64,000 nt of DNA from Lysobacteraceae bacterium (GCA_026005075.1 BPKJ01000001.1:372001-436000); one strand, 5' to 3'; numbered from the stretch's first letter, positions 28,383 through 38,714 are shown. Notes: generated by a model not told the origin, from the letters alone. Numbers and translations: made by a program.

Positions 28383-29771
28383 ATGGCCAATCGTGTCTCC
28401 TCCCATTTCCTCGACCACTGGGCTCCGGAAGATCCCGAGTTCTGGGCCCACACCGGCCGGCGCATCGCCCAGCGCAACCTGTGGATCTCGATCCCCGCGC
28501 TGCTGCTGGCCTTTGCGGTGTGGATGATGTTCTCGGCCGTCACCGTGAGCCTGCCCAAGGTGGGCTTTCGGTTCAGCACCGACCAGCTGTTCTGGCTGGC
28601 GGCGCTGCCCGGCCTGTCCGGCGCCACGCTGCGCATCTTCTATGCCTTCATGGTGCCGATCTTCGGCGGCCGCCGCTGGACCGCGATCTCGACCGCCCTG
28701 CTGCTGATCCCCGCCATCTGGCTCGGCATCGCGGTGCAGGACCCCGGCACGCCGTTCTGGCAGTTCGCGGCCATCGCCATCCTCGCCGGGTTCGGCGGTG
28801 GCAACTTCGCCTCCTCGATGTCCAACATCAGCTTCTTCTTCCCCAAGGCCCAGCAGGGCTACGCGCTTGGCATGAATGCCGGGCTCGGCAACGTCGGCGT
28901 GTCGGTGACCCAGCTCGTGATCCCGCTGGTGATCACGACGGGCGTGTTCGGCGCGCTCGCCGGAGGCCCGCAGACCACGGCCGACGGGCAGCCGCTCTTT
29001 CTCCAGAACGCCGGCTTCATCTGGGTTCCGTTCCTGATCGCCTGCACGCTGGCGGCATGGTTCGGCATGAACGACCTCGCCTGCGCACGCTCCTCGTTCG
29101 CCGAGCAGGCGGTGATCTTCCGGCGCAAGCACAACTGGCTGATGTGCTGGCTCTACATCGGCACGTTCGGCAGCTTCATCGGCTACTCGGCCGGGTTTCC
29201 GATGCTGATCAAGACCCAGTTTCCCGAGGTCAACGCGCTGTCCTACGCGTTCCTGGGGCCGCTGGTCGGCGCGCTGGCGCGGCCGATCGGTGGCTGGATG
29301 AGCGATCGCCTGGGCGGCGCCTTCCTCACCTTCTGGGTGTTCGTGCTGATGGTGGCTGCAGTGTTCGGTGTTCTCTACTTCCTGCCGAGCGGCCCTTCCG
29401 GCGGTCACTTCGGCGGCTTCATGGCGATGTTCATGCTGCTGTTCATCCTCACCGGCATCGGCAACGCCAGCACCTTCCGGATGATCCCGATCATCTTCCG
29501 CAGCATGCACGAGAAGGCCGCCGCCGGCCGCAGCGAGGAGGAGAAGGCCAGGGCCTCGCGGCAGGCGGGTCTCGAGTCCGCCGCGGTGATCGGCTTCTCC
29601 TCGGCCGTGGGTGCCTACGGCGGGTTCTTCGTGCCCAAGAGCTACGGCACCTCCATCGCCCTGACCGGCGGCCCGGAAGCCGCGCTGTACGGGTTCATCG
29701 CCTTCTACGTCACCTGCATCGCCATCACCTGGTGGTGGTACTTCCGTCGCGGCGCCGAGGCGCCGTGCTGA
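28383..29771 (+). CDS. narK: Nitrate/nitrite transporter NarK (E. coli NarK/NarU type)
   Basis: A 462-residue major-facilitator protein with about 12 membrane helices. It resembles the NarK2-type antiporter: RIAQRNLWISIPALLLAFAV, SLPKVGFRFSTDQLFWLAAL and MVPIFGGRRWTAIST. Nitrate-signature glycine motifs appear as GFGGGNFASSMSNISFFF and, later, GNASTFRMIPIIFR. The ATG at 28383 is my choice; an in-frame ATG at 28299 would add an atypical Arg-rich leader. It stands 28 bp before narG, so nitrate uptake or nitrite export is coupled to the reductase. Confidence 0.93.
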   Translation: MANRVSSHFLDHWAPEDPEFWAHTGRRIAQRNLWISIPALLLAFAVWMMFSAVTVSLPKVGFRFSTDQLFWLAALPGLSGATLRIFYAFMVPIFGGRRWTAISTALLLIPAIWLGIAVQDPGTPFWQFAAIAILAGFGGGNFASSMSNISFFFPKAQQGYALGMNAGLGNVGVSVTQLVIPLVITTGVFGALAGGPQTTADGQPLFLQNAGFIWVPFLIACTLAAWFGMNDLACARSSFAEQAVIFRRKHNWLMCWLYIGTFGSFIGYSAGFPMLIKTQFPEVNALSYAFLGPLVGALARPIGGWMSDRLGGAFLTFWVFVLMVAAVFGVLYFLPSGPSGGHFGGFMAMFMLLFILTGIGNASTFRMIPIIFRSMHEKAAAGRSEEEKARASRQAGLESAAVIGFSSAVGAYGGFFVPKSYGTSIALTGGPEAALYGFIAFYVTCIAITWWWYFRRGAEAPC

Positions 29772-29799
29772 TCCGCGCCGCACAGAACCGGAGCGTCCC

Positions 29800-32700
29800 A
29801 TGAGTTATTTCCTCGATCGCCTCACCTTCTTCAAGCGTCAGGACGAGTCGTTCGCCGACGGCCATGGCGTCACCCGCCAGCAGGACCGTTCCTGGGAGGA
29901 CGTCTACCGCCGGCGCTGGCAGTACGACAAGATCGTGCGCTCGACCCACGGCGTGAACTGCACCGGCTCGTGCAGCTGGAAGGTCTACGTCAAGAACGGC
30001 CTGGTCACCTGGGAAACCCAGCAGACCGACTATCCGCGCACCCGCCCGGATCTGCCCAATCACGAACCGCGCGGCTGCCCGCGCGGCGCCAGCTATTCGT
30101 GGTACCTCTACAGCGCCAACCGGGTGAAGTATCCGCTGATCCGCTCGGCCCTGCTCCGCCTCTGGCGCGAGGCGCGCAAGACCAAGGCGCCGGTGGAGGC
30201 GTGGGCCAGCATCGTCGAGGATCCCGCCAAGGCGAAGCAGTACAAGTCCAAGCGCGGCATGGGCGGCTTCGTCCGCGTGCGCTGGGACGAGGCCAACGAG
30301 CTCATCGCGGCGGCGAACCTGTACACGGTCAGGAAGTACGGCCCGGACCGGGTGATCGGCTTCTCGCCGATCCCGGCCATGTCGATGGTGTCCTACGCCG
30401 CCGGTGCACGCTACCTCTCGCTGCTCGGGGGCGCCTGCCTGAGCTTCTATGACTGGTACTGCGACCTGCCGCCGTCTTCACCGCAGGTGTGGGGCGAGCA
30501 GACCGACGTGCCGGAGTCGGCCGACTGGTACAACTCCAAGTACATCATCGCCTGGGGCTCCAACGTGCCGCAGACGCGCACGCCGGATGCGCATTTCTTC
30601 GTCGAAGCCCGCTACAACGGCACCAAGACGGTGGCGATCACGCCGGACTATTCCGAGGTCGCCAAGCTCACCGACGAGTGGCTGCATCCCAAGCAGGGCA
30701 CCGATGCGGCGCTGGCCTTCGCCATGGGTCACGTGATCCTGCGCGAGTTCCATGTCGATCAGCCCTCGCAGTATTTCCAGGACTACTGCCGCCAGTACTC
30801 CGACATGCCGCTCCTGGTGCGCATCGATCGCGCCGCCGACGGACGGCTGACCACCGGGCGTTTCCTGCGTGCCTCCGATCTGGACGGCGCGCTCGGCGAG
30901 ACCAACAACCCCGAGTGGAAGACCCTCGCCCTCGACGAGATCAGCGGCGAGATCGTCGTGCCCAACGGCTCGATCGGCTTCCGCTGGGGCGAGCAGGGCA
31001 AGTGGAACATCGAGGAGCGCGACAGCCGTGGCCGGGCGACCCGACTGCGTCTGAGCTTCAAGGACCAGCATGACGAGATCGTGGAGGTCGCCTTCCCCTA
31101 CTTCGGCGGCGTCGAGCACGAGAAGTGGAACGCCAACAAGATCGCGGACGTGCTGGAGAAGCGCGTGCCGGTGCGCCGCCTGCGTCTCGTCGACGGCAAG
31201 GAGTGCCTGGTCGCGACCGTGTACGACCTCCTGCTGGCCCAGTATGGCGTCGACAACGGGCTCGGCGGCCCGTATGTCACCCGCGACTACGACGCCAACG
31301 TGCCCGGCACGCCGGCCTGGCAGGAGAAGATCACCGGGGTTCCGCGCGGCCAGGTCATCCGCATCGCCCGTGAGTTCGCCCGCAATGCGGACAAGACGCG
31401 CGGCCGCTCGATGATCATCGTCGGTGCGGCGATGAACCACTGGTTCCACAACGACATGAACTACCGCGGGCTGATCAACGTGCTCGTGATGTGCGGCTGC
31501 GTCGGTCAGAGCGGCGGGGGCTGGGCGCATTACGTCGGCCAGGAGAAGCTGCGTCCGCAGTCGGGCTGGCTGCCGCTCGCGTTCGCGCTCGACTGGAGCC
31601 GCCCGCCACGGCAGATGAACGGCACCAGCTTCTGGTACTTCAACTCCGACCAGTGGCGCTACGAGAAGCTGGGCGTCGAGGAGATCCTCTCGCCGCTCGC
31701 CGATCCGACGAAGTACTCCGGCAGCCTCGCCGACTTCAACCTGCGCGCGGTGCGCATGGGCTGGCTGCCCTGCGCGCCGCAGCTCGACCGCAACCCGCTC
31801 GATCTGGTGCGGGAGGCCGAGTCCCAGGGCAAGGACCCGGTGCAGCACGCCGTCGAGCAGTTCAGGAACGGAGCGCTGGATTTCGCCTTCGCCGATCCGG
31901 ATGCGCCGCAGAACTTCCCGCGCAATCTGTTCATCTGGCGCTCCAACCTGCTCGGTTCGTCGGGCAAGGGGCACGAGTACATGCTCCGGCACCTGCTTGG
32001 CACCCGCCACGGTCTGCAGGGCAAGGACCTCGGCGAGCGGGGCGCCAAGAAGCCCGAGGAAGTGCGTTGGCGCGATGAGGCTCCAGAGGGCAAGCTCGAC
32101 CTGCTGGTGACCCTCGACTTCCGCATGTGCACCACCGCGCTGTACTCGGACGTGGTGCTGCCGACGGCGACCTGGTACGAGAAGAACGACCTCAACACCT
32201 CCGACATGCATCCGTTCATCCATCCGCTGTCCAAGGCGGTAGATCCGGCCTGGGAGGCACGCAGCGACTGGGACATCTTCAAGGGCATCGCGCGCACCGT
32301 CAGCGACCTGGCGCCGGGCGTGCTGGGCGTCGAGAAGGATCTGGTGCTGGTGCCGACCCTGCACGACACGCCCAACGAGCTGGCCATGCCCGAGGTGCGC
32401 GACTGGAAGAAGGGCGAATGCGAGCCGGTGCCCGGCAAGACCATGCCCAACATGGTCGTGGTCGAGCGCGACTACCCCAACCTGTATCGCAAGTTCACCT
32501 CCCTCGGCCCGTTGCTCGACAAGCTCGGCAACTGGGGCAAGGGCCTGACCTGGGATACCCGCGACGAGGTCGCCTTCCTCGGCAAGCTCAACGGCAGCGT
32601 CGAACAGGACGGCGTGTCCAAGGGTCGGCCACGGATCGAATCGGCCATCGATGCGGCGGAGGTCATCCTGCATCTTGCGCCCGAGACCAACGGGCATGTG

Positions 32701-33543
32701 GCGGTCAAGGCATGGGATGCGCTGGGCAAGGTCACCGGTCGCGAGCATACGCATCTGGCAGTCGGCAAGGAGCACGAGGCGATCCGGTTCCGCGACATCC
32801 AGGCGCAGCCGCGCAAGATCATCTCCTCGCCGGTCTGGTCGGGGCTGGAGGACGAGCACGTCAGCTACAACGCCGGCTACACCAACGTCCACGAACTGAT
32901 TCCGTGGCGCACGCTGACCGGGCGGCAGCAGTTCTACCAGGACCACGAGTGGATGCTCGCCTTCGGCGAAGGCTTCATGCAGTACCGCCCGCCGGTCAAC
33001 ACCAAGACCATCGCGCCGATCCTTGGCAAGAAGCCGAACGGCAACCGCGAGATCGTGCTGAACTGGATCACCCCGCACCAGAAGTGGGGCATCCACAGCA
33101 CCTACAGCGACAACCTGATCATGCAGACGCTCTCGCGCGGCGGGCCGATCGTCTGGTTGAGCGAGGCGGACGCCAGGGAAGCCGGCATCGAGGACAACGA
33201 CTGGATCGAGCTGTTCAACGTCAACGGCGCGATCGCCGCGCGTGCCGTGGTCAGCCAGCGCGTCATGCCTGGCATGGCGATGATGTATCACGCCCAGGAA
33301 CGCATCATCAACACGCCGGGCAGCGAGCTCACCGGTACCCGCGGCGGCATCCACAACTCGGTAACCCGCGTGGTGGTGAAGCCGACCCACATGATCGGCG
33401 GCTATGCGCAGCTCTCCTATGGCTTCAACTACTACGGCACGGTCGGTACCAACCGTGACGAGTTCGTGATCGTTCGCAAGATGAGCAAGGTGGACTGGCT
33501 GGACGGCGAAGCCGTCCCGGTAACCGAGGAGGCTTCCCGATGA
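29800..33543 (+). CDS. narG: Respiratory nitrate reductase alpha subunit NarG
   Basis: NarG reduces nitrate to nitrite at a Mo-bisMGD centre on the cytoplasmic face. The N-terminal FS0 cluster ligands (His and Cys) are in STHGVNCTGSCSWKVYVKNG, with a further Cys in PRGCPRGASYSWYLYSA. The Mo-coordinating Asp lies in LSFYDWYCDLPPSSPQVWG. 1,247 residues, full length. It overlaps narH by 4 bp (ATGA), the usual coupling. Confidence 0.97.
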   Translation: MSYFLDRLTFFKRQDESFADGHGVTRQQDRSWEDVYRRRWQYDKIVRSTHGVNCTGSCSWKVYVKNGLVTWETQQTDYPRTRPDLPNHEPRGCPRGASYSWYLYSANRVKYPLIRSALLRLWREARKTKAPVEAWASIVEDPAKAKQYKSKRGMGGFVRVRWDEANELIAAANLYTVRKYGPDRVIGFSPIPAMSMVSYAAGARYLSLLGGACLSFYDWYCDLPPSSPQVWGEQTDVPESADWYNSKYIIAWGSNVPQTRTPDAHFFVEARYNGTKTVAITPDYSEVAKLTDEWLHPKQGTDAALAFAMGHVILREFHVDQPSQYFQDYCRQYSDMPLLVRIDRAADGRLTTGRFLRASDLDGALGETNNPEWKTLALDEISGEIVVPNGSIGFRWGEQGKWNIEERDSRGRATRLRLSFKDQHDEIVEVAFPYFGGVEHEKWNANKIADVLEKRVPVRRLRLVDGKECLVATVYDLLLAQYGVDNGLGGPYVTRDYDANVPGTPAWQEKITGVPRGQVIRIAREFARNADKTRGRSMIIVGAAMNHWFHNDMNYRGLINVLVMCGCVGQSGGGWAHYVGQEKLRPQSGWLPLAFALDWSRPPRQMNGTSFWYFNSDQWRYEKLGVEEILSPLADPTKYSGSLADFNLRAVRMGWLPCAPQLDRNPLDLVREAESQGKDPVQHAVEQFRNGALDFAFADPDAPQNFPRNLFIWRSNLLGSSGKGHEYMLRHLLGTRHGLQGKDLGERGAKKPEEVRWRDEAPEGKLDLLVTLDFRMCTTALYSDVVLPTATWYEKNDLNTSDMHPFIHPLSKAVDPAWEARSDWDIFKGIARTVSDLAPGVLGVEKDLVLVPTLHDTPNELAMPEVRDWKKGECEPVPGKTMPNMVVVERDYPNLYRKFTSLGPLLDKLGNWGKGLTWDTRDEVAFLGKLNGSVEQDGVSKGRPRIESAIDAAEVILHLAPETNGHVAVKAWDALGKVTGREHTHLAVGKEHEAIRFRDIQAQPRKIISSPVWSGLEDEHVSYNAGYTNVHELIPWRTLTGRQQFYQDHEWMLAFGEGFMQYRPPVNTKTIAPILGKKPNGNREIVLNWITPHQKWGIHSTYSDNLIMQTLSRGGPIVWLSEADAREAGIEDNDWIELFNVNGAIAARAVVSQRVMPGMAMMYHAQERIINTPGSELTGTRGGIHNSVTRVVVKPTHMIGGYAQLSYGFNYYGTVGTNRDEFVIVRKMSKVDWLDGEAVPVTEEASR

Positions 33544-35087
33544 AAGTGCGTGCGCAGATCGCGATGGTCCTCAACCTGGACAAGTGCATCGGGTGCCATA
33601 CCTGCTCGATCACCTGCAAGAACGTCTGGACCTCGCGCGAGGGCGTCGAGTACGCCTGGTTCAACAACGTCGAGACCAAGCCCGGCGTCGGCTATCCCAA
33701 GGAGTGGGAGAACCAGCAGAAGTGGAACGGCGGCTGGGTGCGGACCGCGAATGGCAAGCTCCAGCTCAAGGCGGGAGGGCGCTTCCGCCTGTTGTCCAAG
33801 ATCTTCGCCAACCCGGACCTGCCGCAGATCGACGACTACTACGAGCCGTTCGATTTCGACTACCACCATCTGCACGAGGCGCCCGAAGGTGCGCATCAGC
33901 CGACCGCGCGGCCGCGCTCGCTGATCACCGGCCAGCGGATGCAGAAGATCCACTGGGGCCCAAACTGGGAGGAGATCCTCGGTACCGAGTTCGCCAAGCG
34001 CTCGCGCGACAAGAACTTCGACAACGTGCAGAAGGAGATCTACGGCGCGTTCGAGAAGACCTTCATGATGTACCTGCCGCGCCTGTGCGAGCACTGCCTG
34101 AACCCGGCCTGCGTGGCTTCCTGCCCCAGTGGTGCGATCTACAAGCGTGAGGAGGATGGCATCGTCCTGATCGATCAGGACAAGTGCCGCGGCTGGCGGA
34201 TGTGCGTGTCCGGCTGCCCATACAAGAAGATCTACTACAACTGGAAGACCGGGAAGTCGGAAAAGTGCATCTTCTGCTACCCACGGATCGAGATGGGCGA
34301 ACCGACGGTCTGCTCGGAAACCTGCGTCGGCCGCATCCGCTATCTCGGCGTGATGCTGTATGACGCCGACCGCATCGAGCAGGCGGCGAGCGTGGCCTCC
34401 GAAAAGGATCTGTATCCGGCGCACCTCGAGATCTTCCTGGATCCGAACGATCCCAAGGTCATCGAAGCCGCCCGCGCCGAAGGCATCCCCGACAGCTGGC
34501 TGGAGGCGGCCAAGGCCTCGCCGGTGTACAAGCTGGCGATCGACTGGAAGCTCGCGCTGCCACTGCACCCCGAGTACCGCACGCTGCCGATGGTCTGGTA
34601 CGTCCCGCCGCTGTCGCCGATCCAGTCGGCGGCAGAACGCGGCGACATCGCCATGAAGGGTGAGTTGCCGGACGTGGGATCGCTGCGCATTCCGGTGCGC
34701 TACCTCGCCAACATGCTCACGGCAGGCGACGAGGGACCGGTGGTGCGCGCGCTGGAGAGGATGCTGGCGATGCGCCTGTGGCGCCGCTCCCTGCATGTGG
34801 ATGGCGTGAACGATACCTCTGCCCTGGATCAGGTCGGTCTGAGCGTGGCGCAGGCCGAGGAGATGTACCGCTACCTCGCCATCGCCAACTACGAAGACCG
34901 GTTCGTGGTGCCGAGTGCGCACCGCGAGTACGCCAATGACGCCTTCGGTGAGCGTGGCGGCTGTGGCTTCACTTTCGGCAATGGCTGCAGCCCCGCGTCG
35001 CCGGCCGAAGCCCTGTTCGGCGGACGCCCCAGCACCACCTACCAGGTACCGCCGGCGCGGCAGAAACCGGAAAGGGAGCCCGCATGA
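33540..35087 (+). CDS. narH: Respiratory nitrate reductase beta subunit NarH
   Basis: NarH is the electron-transfer subunit with three 4Fe-4S and one 3Fe-4S cluster. The cysteine groups are CIGCHTCSITCKNVW, CEHCLNPACVASCPSGAIYK, CRGWRMCVSGCPYKK (the Trp replaces a Cys, giving the 3Fe-4S cluster) and KCIFCYPRIEMGEPTVCSET. 515 residues. It overlaps narJ by 4 bp. Confidence 0.97.
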   Translation: MKVRAQIAMVLNLDKCIGCHTCSITCKNVWTSREGVEYAWFNNVETKPGVGYPKEWENQQKWNGGWVRTANGKLQLKAGGRFRLLSKIFANPDLPQIDDYYEPFDFDYHHLHEAPEGAHQPTARPRSLITGQRMQKIHWGPNWEEILGTEFAKRSRDKNFDNVQKEIYGAFEKTFMMYLPRLCEHCLNPACVASCPSGAIYKREEDGIVLIDQDKCRGWRMCVSGCPYKKIYYNWKTGKSEKCIFCYPRIEMGEPTVCSETCVGRIRYLGVMLYDADRIEQAASVASEKDLYPAHLEIFLDPNDPKVIEAARAEGIPDSWLEAAKASPVYKLAIDWKLALPLHPEYRTLPMVWYVPPLSPIQSAAERGDIAMKGELPDVGSLRIPVRYLANMLTAGDEGPVVRALERMLAMRLWRRSLHVDGVNDTSALDQVGLSVAQAEEMYRYLAIANYEDRFVVPSAHREYANDAFGERGGCGFTFGNGCSPASPAEALFGGRPSTTYQVPPARQKPEREPA

Positions 35088-35785
35088 AAGCGCTCAAGCT
35101 GATCGGCCTGCTGCTCGACTACCCGGATGAGGCGCTGTGGGAGCACGGCGACGAGCTGCGTGCGGCCTGCGCGGAGGCGCCCTTGTCGGCGGAGCGTCGC
35201 GCGCGGCTCGGCGCCTTCCTCACCCAGCTGCTGGACATGGAGCCGATGCAGGCCCAGGAACGCTGGCTGGCCCTGTTCGACCGCGGCCGCAGCATGAGTC
35301 TGCTGCTGTTCGAGCACATCCATGGCGAGTCCAGGGATCGCGGACAGGCCATGGTCGATCTGCTCGAAACCTATCGGCGCGCCGGCTTCGAGCTGAACAC
35401 GAAGGAACTTCCCGACTACCTGCCCGTGGTGCTGGAGTTCCTCTCCCAGCGCCCCGAGGAGGAGGTCGCCGACTGGCTCCACCACATCGGCCACATCCTC
35501 GAGCTGCTCTGCGCGAGGGCGATCGAGCGTGACAGCGAATACGCCAGCGTGCTCGAAGCACTGGTCGAGCTGGCGATGGGACGCGTCGATCTCGGCCCCC
35601 TGCGCCGGCGGGTGGCGAGTGAGGCGCGGGATGACACCCGTGAGGCGATCGATGCCGTGTGGGAGGAGGAAGCCGTGCGTTTCGGCCCTGCCACCGACGA
35701 AGGCCCGTGCCAGCCCACTTCCAGCCCCCAGCGAGCCCCACGCGCCGCCGTTCCGGCCCAGGGCGCCACTGCAACCGCAAGGTGA
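35084..35785 (+). CDS. narJ: Nitrate reductase assembly chaperone NarJ
   Basis: NarJ binds apo-NarGH and helps insert the Mo cofactor; it is not part of the final enzyme. The TorD/NarJ signature shows as SMSLLLFEHIHGESRDRGQA and KELPDYLPVVLEFLSQ. At 233 residues it has a longer low-complexity Pro/Ala-rich tail than many homologues. narI begins 4 bp after it stops. Confidence 0.94.
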   Translation: MKALKLIGLLLDYPDEALWEHGDELRAACAEAPLSAERRARLGAFLTQLLDMEPMQAQERWLALFDRGRSMSLLLFEHIHGESRDRGQAMVDLLETYRRAGFELNTKELPDYLPVVLEFLSQRPEEEVADWLHHIGHILELLCARAIERDSEYASVLEALVELAMGRVDLGPLRRRVASEARDDTREAIDAVWEEEAVRFGPATDEGPCQPTSSPQRAPRAAVPAQGATATAR

Positions 35786-35789
35786 TGCC

Positions 35790-36491
35790 ATGACTGCCAT
35801 CGACTACTTCTGCTTCCAGATCTTCCCCTACCTCGCGCTGGGCGTGTTTCTCATCGGCAGCTGGGCGCGCTTCGATCTTGCCGCCAACACCTGGCGAACC
35901 GGCTCCAGCCAGCTCCTCTCGGGGCGGTGGATGCGGCTGGGGAGCAACTGGTTTCACGTCGGCGTGATCGCCATCCTGCTTGGCCACTTCGTCGGATTGC
36001 TCACCCCGCACGCGCTCTACGAGCACTTCATCAGCGCGGGCCAGAAACAGCTCCTGGCGATGGCGGTCGGCGGGTTCTTCGGCGTGATGTGCTTGATCGG
36101 GCTGACCATCCTGCTGCTGCGCCGTCTTTTCAATCCGAGGATCCGCGCCACCTCGTCCGCCCGCGACATCCTGGTGCTGGTACTGCTGTATGCACAGCTT
36201 CTGCTCGGGCTGTCCTCGATCTACGTCTCGGCCGGCCACATGGACGGGGTGCAGATGATGAAGCTGGCCGAGTGGGCGCAGCACATCGTCACCTTCCGCC
36301 CCGGCGCGGCGGAATACATCCATGATGCGCACTGGATCTACAAGGCCCACGTGTTCCTGGGCATGACCCTGATCCTGATCTTCCCGTTCACCCGCCTCGT
36401 CCATATCTGGTCGATCCCGCTGTCCTACCTCACCCGCCCCTACCAGGTGGTGCGCAAGCGTTCCGCGCCCCTCGACTACGGGAGCCGCTGA
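35790..36491 (+). CDS. narI: Respiratory nitrate reductase gamma subunit NarI
   Basis: NarI is the membrane cytochrome b that takes electrons from quinol. It has five transmembrane helices. The four heme-ligand histidines fall in NWFHVGVIAILLGHFVGLL and in YKAHVFLGMTLILIFPFTRL followed by VHIWSIP. I chose the ATG at 35790 (MTAIDYFCFQIFPYLALGVF); 233 residues, as expected. Confidence 0.96.
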   Translation: MTAIDYFCFQIFPYLALGVFLIGSWARFDLAANTWRTGSSQLLSGRWMRLGSNWFHVGVIAILLGHFVGLLTPHALYEHFISAGQKQLLAMAVGGFFGVMCLIGLTILLLRRLFNPRIRATSSARDILVLVLLYAQLLLGLSSIYVSAGHMDGVQMMKLAEWAQHIVTFRPGAAEYIHDAHWIYKAHVFLGMTLILIFPFTRLVHIWSIPLSYLTRPYQVVRKRSAPLDYGSR

Positions 36492-36494
36492 ATC

Positions 36495-37370
36495 ATGGCG
36501 CGCGCGATTCCGGTCGTGATGGACGTCGGCCCGCTCTCGGAGGCGGCCCGGTCGGCGCTGGATGCTCCCGATCCGGAGGTCGCAAAGACCGCCATACCGG
36601 CACCCCCTCCAGCGTGGGTGCGGGTCGGCGACACCCCCATCAGCGAGGCCGAGATCGCGCGCGAGATGCAGTACCACCCCGCCCGCGATCCGCACCTCGC
36701 ACGCCACGAGGCCGCGCGCGCCCTGGTCGTGCGCGAGCTGCTACGGCGCGAGATCGCGCGTCTTGGATTGGCCGAGTCGGTTCGCCCCGAACCTGGCGAG
36801 ACGCAGGAGGACGCCTGCATCCGCGTATTGCTGGAACGGGAAGTGTCTGTGCCGATACCGGATGAGGCGGCCTGCCGACGCTATTTCGAGCAGAACCGGG
36901 AGCGCTTGCACCATCCTGACCGGATCAAGGTGCGCCATATCCTGCTGGCGGCGCCTCCCGCCGATGCCGTGGCGCGGGCAACGGCCCGCGAGCGCGGCGA
37001 GGCGCTGATCGCCGAACTGCGCGAGCACCCGGAGCGTTTCACCGAGCTCGCCATGCGGCATTCGGACTGCCCTTCGCGCGACGCCGGCGGAGACCTTGGA
37101 TGGGTCGAGCGCGGAGACACCACGCCGGAGTTCGAGCGGCAGCTGTTCATGCTGCGCCCTGGACTTGCCGGGCTGACGGTGGAGTCACGCTGGGGGCATC
37201 ACGTGGTCTGGGTCGATGCCATCGAGCGAGGCGCCCCCCTGGAATGGGAAGAGGCGGCCCCGCGGATTGCCGCCTATCTCGAAACCCAGGCCAGGCAGAA
37301 CGCCATCCATCAGTACCTCGGGGCGCTCGCACAGCGCTACCCGGTCGAAGGGCTCGACGATTTCCCCTGA
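36495..37370 (+). CDS. Parvulin-type peptidyl-prolyl isomerase (NifM-like) of the nar operon
   Basis: The 291-residue protein has a helical N-terminal part and a PpiC rotamase domain at about residues 145-240, with KVRHILLAAPPADA, FTELAMRHSDCPSRDAGGDL and GWVERGDTTPEFERQLF. No signal peptide is visible, so it acts in the cytoplasm. It lies three bases after narI and 19 bp before the second narK. NarI-adjacent parvulins are frequent in beta- and gammaproteobacterial nar operons; a role in folding NarGH is inferred from context. Confidence 0.87.
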   Translation: MARAIPVVMDVGPLSEAARSALDAPDPEVAKTAIPAPPPAWVRVGDTPISEAEIAREMQYHPARDPHLARHEAARALVVRELLRREIARLGLAESVRPEPGETQEDACIRVLLEREVSVPIPDEAACRRYFEQNRERLHHPDRIKVRHILLAAPPADAVARATARERGEALIAELREHPERFTELAMRHSDCPSRDAGGDLGWVERGDTTPEFERQLFMLRPGLAGLTVESRWGHHVVWVDAIERGAPLEWEEAAPRIAAYLETQARQNAIHQYLGALAQRYPVEGLDDFP

Positions 37371-37389
37371 GAAAGCAAGGAGAAAAGCC

Positions 37390-38706
37390 ATGCACACCAC
37401 CGTGGCGCCCACGCCTGCCCAGCAGCAGACCGCGCTCTGGGCGAGCACGTTTGCCTTTACGGTCTGTTTTGCGGTCTGGACGATCTTTTCCATCATCGGC
37501 GTGCAGATCAAGAAGGAACTGGGCCTGAACGACACCCAGTTCGGCCTGCTGATCGCCATGCCCATCCTCTCCGGCTCGCTCTCCCGCCTCTTTCTCGGCA
37601 TCTGGACCGATCAGTTCGGCGGACGGCGCGTGTTCACCGCCGTGATGCTGTGCGCGGCCGCCGCAACCTGGCTGCTGACGTTCATGAGCAGCTACGAGGG
37701 CTATCTCTTCGCCGCCCTGCTGATCGGACTCGCGGGTGGTAGCTTCTCGGTCGGCATCCCCTACGTTTCCAAGTGGTTCCCACCTGAAAAGCAGGGCACG
37801 GTACTGGGCATCTTTGGCGCCGGCAATATCGGTGCGGCGGTCACCAAGCTGCTCGCGCCGATGGTGATGGTGGCCATGGGCTGGAAGGCCGTGGCCAGCT
37901 ACTGGGCGATCGGCCTTGCGGCCACTGCCGTGCTGTTCTTCCTGCTGACCCGGGAGGATCCCGATCAGATCAGGCGTGCGTCCGGCGAGATCAAGCCGAC
38001 CCCGTTCGTCGAGCAGTTGCGTCCACTCCGCAATCTGCAGGTCTGGCGCTTCGGTCTGTACTACTTCTTCGTGTTCGGCGCCTTCGTGGCGCTGGCGCTG
38101 TGGCTGCCGCGGCTGATGGTCGGCGCCTACGGGCTCGACATCAAGACCGCGGGCCTGCTCGCCGCCCTCTATTCGATCCCCGCCTCGCTGTTCCGCATCG
38201 TCGGCGGCTGGCTGAGCGACCGCATCGGCGCGCGCAAGGTGATGTACTGGACGTTCGGCGTGTCCGTCGCCTGCACCTTCCTCCTGTCCTACCCGCCCAC
38301 CACCTACGTCGTGCAGGGCATTCGCGGTCCGATCGAGTTCACGCTGGCCATGGGGGTGGTGCCGTTCACGGTGCTGATCTTCGTGCTCGGCTTCTTCATG
38401 TCGCTGGGCAAGGCGGCGGTGTACAAGCACATCCCGGTGTATTACCCGCAGCACGTCGGCGCCGTGGGCGGTGTGGTCGGCATGATCGGCGGGCTCGGCG
38501 GATTCGTCCTGCCCATCGCCTTCGGTGCGCTCAACGACCTGATCGGGATCTGGACCAGCTGCTTCATGCTGCTGTTCGTCCTGGTCAGCGTGGCACTGAC
38601 CTGGATGCACTTCGCCATCCGCCGCATGGAGCGCGCCCGCTTCCCGCAGATCACCCGGGAAACCGACCTCCCGGAGATCATGGCCGCGGCTTCGGAACGC
38701 CGCTGA
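37390..38706 (+). CDS. narK: Nitrate transporter, NarK1/NasA type
   Basis: A 438-residue major-facilitator protein with 12 predicted helices. It belongs to the shorter NarK1-like type (TIFSIIGVQIKKELGLNDTQ, then FLGIWTDQFGGRRVFTAV), likely a proton-driven nitrate importer. Nitrate-signature motifs are GLAGGSFSVGIPYVSKWFP and GLGGFVLPIAFGALNDL. With the NarK at 28383 the operon has two carrier types, as in many denitrifiers. A closely related third copy is at 61754-62983. Start ATG at 37390 with AGGAG upstream. Confidence 0.93.
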   Translation: MHTTVAPTPAQQQTALWASTFAFTVCFAVWTIFSIIGVQIKKELGLNDTQFGLLIAMPILSGSLSRLFLGIWTDQFGGRRVFTAVMLCAAAATWLLTFMSSYEGYLFAALLIGLAGGSFSVGIPYVSKWFPPEKQGTVLGIFGAGNIGAAVTKLLAPMVMVAMGWKAVASYWAIGLAATAVLFFLLTREDPDQIRRASGEIKPTPFVEQLRPLRNLQVWRFGLYYFFVFGAFVALALWLPRLMVGAYGLDIKTAGLLAALYSIPASLFRIVGGWLSDRIGARKVMYWTFGVSVACTFLLSYPPTTYVVQGIRGPIEFTLAMGVVPFTVLIFVLGFFMSLGKAAVYKHIPVYYPQHVGAVGGVVGMIGGLGGFVLPIAFGALNDLIGIWTSCFMLLFVLVSVALTWMHFAIRRMERARFPQITRETDLPEIMAAASERR

Positions 38707-38714
38707 GGCCTCCT

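Noticed and set aside
30478-33390. A 970-codon open frame on the minus strand
   Set aside because: Antisense to narG; low-complexity, no ribosome site or family features. The same applies to the long antisense frames over spoT, nadB, moeA, czcA and ubiD.
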